From the NCBI GenBank assembly GCA_009699025.1, contig WLOZ01000153.1, positions 1 through 5,607 on the forward strand: a stretch of 5,607 nucleotides of DNA. The letters are read 5' to 3'. The notes below the pieces were generated by a model, which had not been told where the DNA came from, made no database searches, and saw only the letters and a list, made by a program, of their open reading frames with translations. Positions 5,281-5,607 of the stretch are shown one piece after another; the stretch's first letter is position 1; each line of letters begins with the position of its first letter. The position numbers and the translations under genes were made by a program. The stretch comes from Actinomycetota bacterium (GTDB lineage Bacteria; Actinomycetota; Actinomycetes; S36-B12; CAIYMF01).

Positions 5281-5324
5281 GGGGCGCCGCAGCGCGATAG
5301 GTAGGGGCTTGGGTGCCCCCGATG
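5281..5324 (+). repeat. 44-bp palindromic extragenic element, copy 3, inverted
   Basis: The plus strand here matches the minus strand of copies 1 and 2 at 38 of 44 positions without gaps. All 16 bases of TTGGGTGCCCCCGATG are kept. The outer arms (GGGGCGCC with GGTGCCCC) survive, while differences at six positions break the inner stem. It directly abuts the sigma factor stop codon (TGA, 5325-5327). In the sigma factor message it could instead fold as GGGGC-ACCCAA-GCCCC. Confidence 0.75.
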
Positions 5325-5607
5325 TCAGTCGAGGTAGTCGCGGAGGACCTGCGAGCGGCTGGGGTGTCGCAGCTTGCTCATCGTCTTGGACTCAATCTGG
5401 CGGATGCGCTCGCGCGTCACTCCGTACACCTTGCCAATCTCGTCGAGCGTCTTGGGCTGGCCGTCGGTGAGGCCAAACCGCATCCGCACCACACCGGCCT
5501 CGCGCTCGCTGAGCGTGTCGAGCACACTCTCGAGCTGCTCCTGCAGCAGCGTGAACGACACCGCATCAGAGGGCACGATCGCCTCGGAGTCCTCGATCAG
5601 GTCACCA
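5325..5607 (-). CDS. rpoD: Primary RNA polymerase sigma factor (RpoD/SigA/HrdB), C-terminal part
   Basis: The last 93 codons of the housekeeping sigma factor are present; the gene begins beyond the right edge. The frame is open to the window end (GDLIEDSEA), so the GTG at 5576 is an internal valine, not a start. The segment covers the end of region 3 and all of region 4: [19 protein letters not shown], then the helix-turn-helix [20 protein letters not shown], which in this family contacts the -35 promoter element and the RNA polymerase beta flap. It ends [16 protein letters not shown], typical of actinobacterial SigA/HrdB and arguing against an alternative ECF or SigB-type factor. The protein is cytoplasmic and directs transcription of most growth genes. 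The stop codon touches an inverted copy of the palindromic element at 5281-5324. Confidence 0.96.
   Translation of the reverse strand, partial: GDLIEDSEAIVPSDAVSFTLLQEQLESVLDTLSEREAGVVRMRFGLTDGQPKTLDEIGKVYGVTRERIRQIESKTMSKLRHPSRSQVLRDYLD

Noticed and set aside
4829..5470. 213-codon open frame on the plus strand
   Set aside because: It runs antisense through the DUF4239 gene, the intergenic region and the sigma factor region 4 codons. Its translation is low-complexity, rich in Arg and Ser, and has no plausible ribosome site or domain.
5325..5576. A short 83-residue sigma-like protein starting at the GTG at 5576
   Set aside because: The frame stays open to the window edge with typical sigma factor sequence, so this is an internal valine of the full-length gene.
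1..5607. CRISPR array, insertion sequence, prophage or tRNA
   Set aside because: No regularly spaced repeats, transposase or integrase domains, or tRNA-like cloverleaf were seen on either strand. The repeats found are explained by the tandem duplication and the palindromic element.

Overview
The window looks like chromosome from a high-G+C actinobacterium (Actinomycetota). The evidence is the RpoD/HrdB-type sigma factor C-terminus at the right edge, the G+C-rich codon usage, GTG starts, and Ala-rich signal peptides ending in A-x-A. A Microbacteriaceae-like or freshwater actinobacterial host is plausible, but the sequence alone does not settle it. All five genes lie on the minus strand, so transcription runs from right to left.

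In transcription order: (1) the last 93 codons of the primary sigma factor gene (5325-5607); (2) a four-helix membrane protein of the DUF4239 bestrophin-like family (4363-5142); (3) a 757-residue secreted multidomain surface protein with a PKD-like segment, BspA/DUF285 repeats, three Ig-like modules, one Fn3 domain and a C-terminal module (1958-4231); (4) a 316-residue paralogue with signal peptide, Ig-like, Fn3 and the same C-terminal module (781-1731); (5) the first 182 codons of a third secreted BspA/DUF285 protein, cut by the left edge (1-548).

The three surface-protein genes form a tandem paralogous array. The middle gene is a chimera: its upstream region and signal peptide match the left gene, and the rest matches the C-terminal part of the right gene. 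One tandem duplication of about 1.16 kb, running from inside the large gene to the end of the left gene's signal-peptide region, explains this order.

Two noncoding signals stand out. An inverted repeat, CTAGGGAAAACCCTAG, lies upstream of each of the three surface-protein genes and nowhere else that I saw, which suggests a shared operator. A 44-bp palindromic element follows the stop codons of the middle and large genes, and a third, inverted copy touches the stop codon of the sigma factor gene. The noncoding block holding one element and one box (152-162 bp) is almost identical between its two copies, clearly more so than the adjoining coding DNA. That points to selection on the block or to gene conversion.

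No tRNA, rRNA, CRISPR array, transposase or phage gene is visible. No gene-free stretch exceeds 300 bases.
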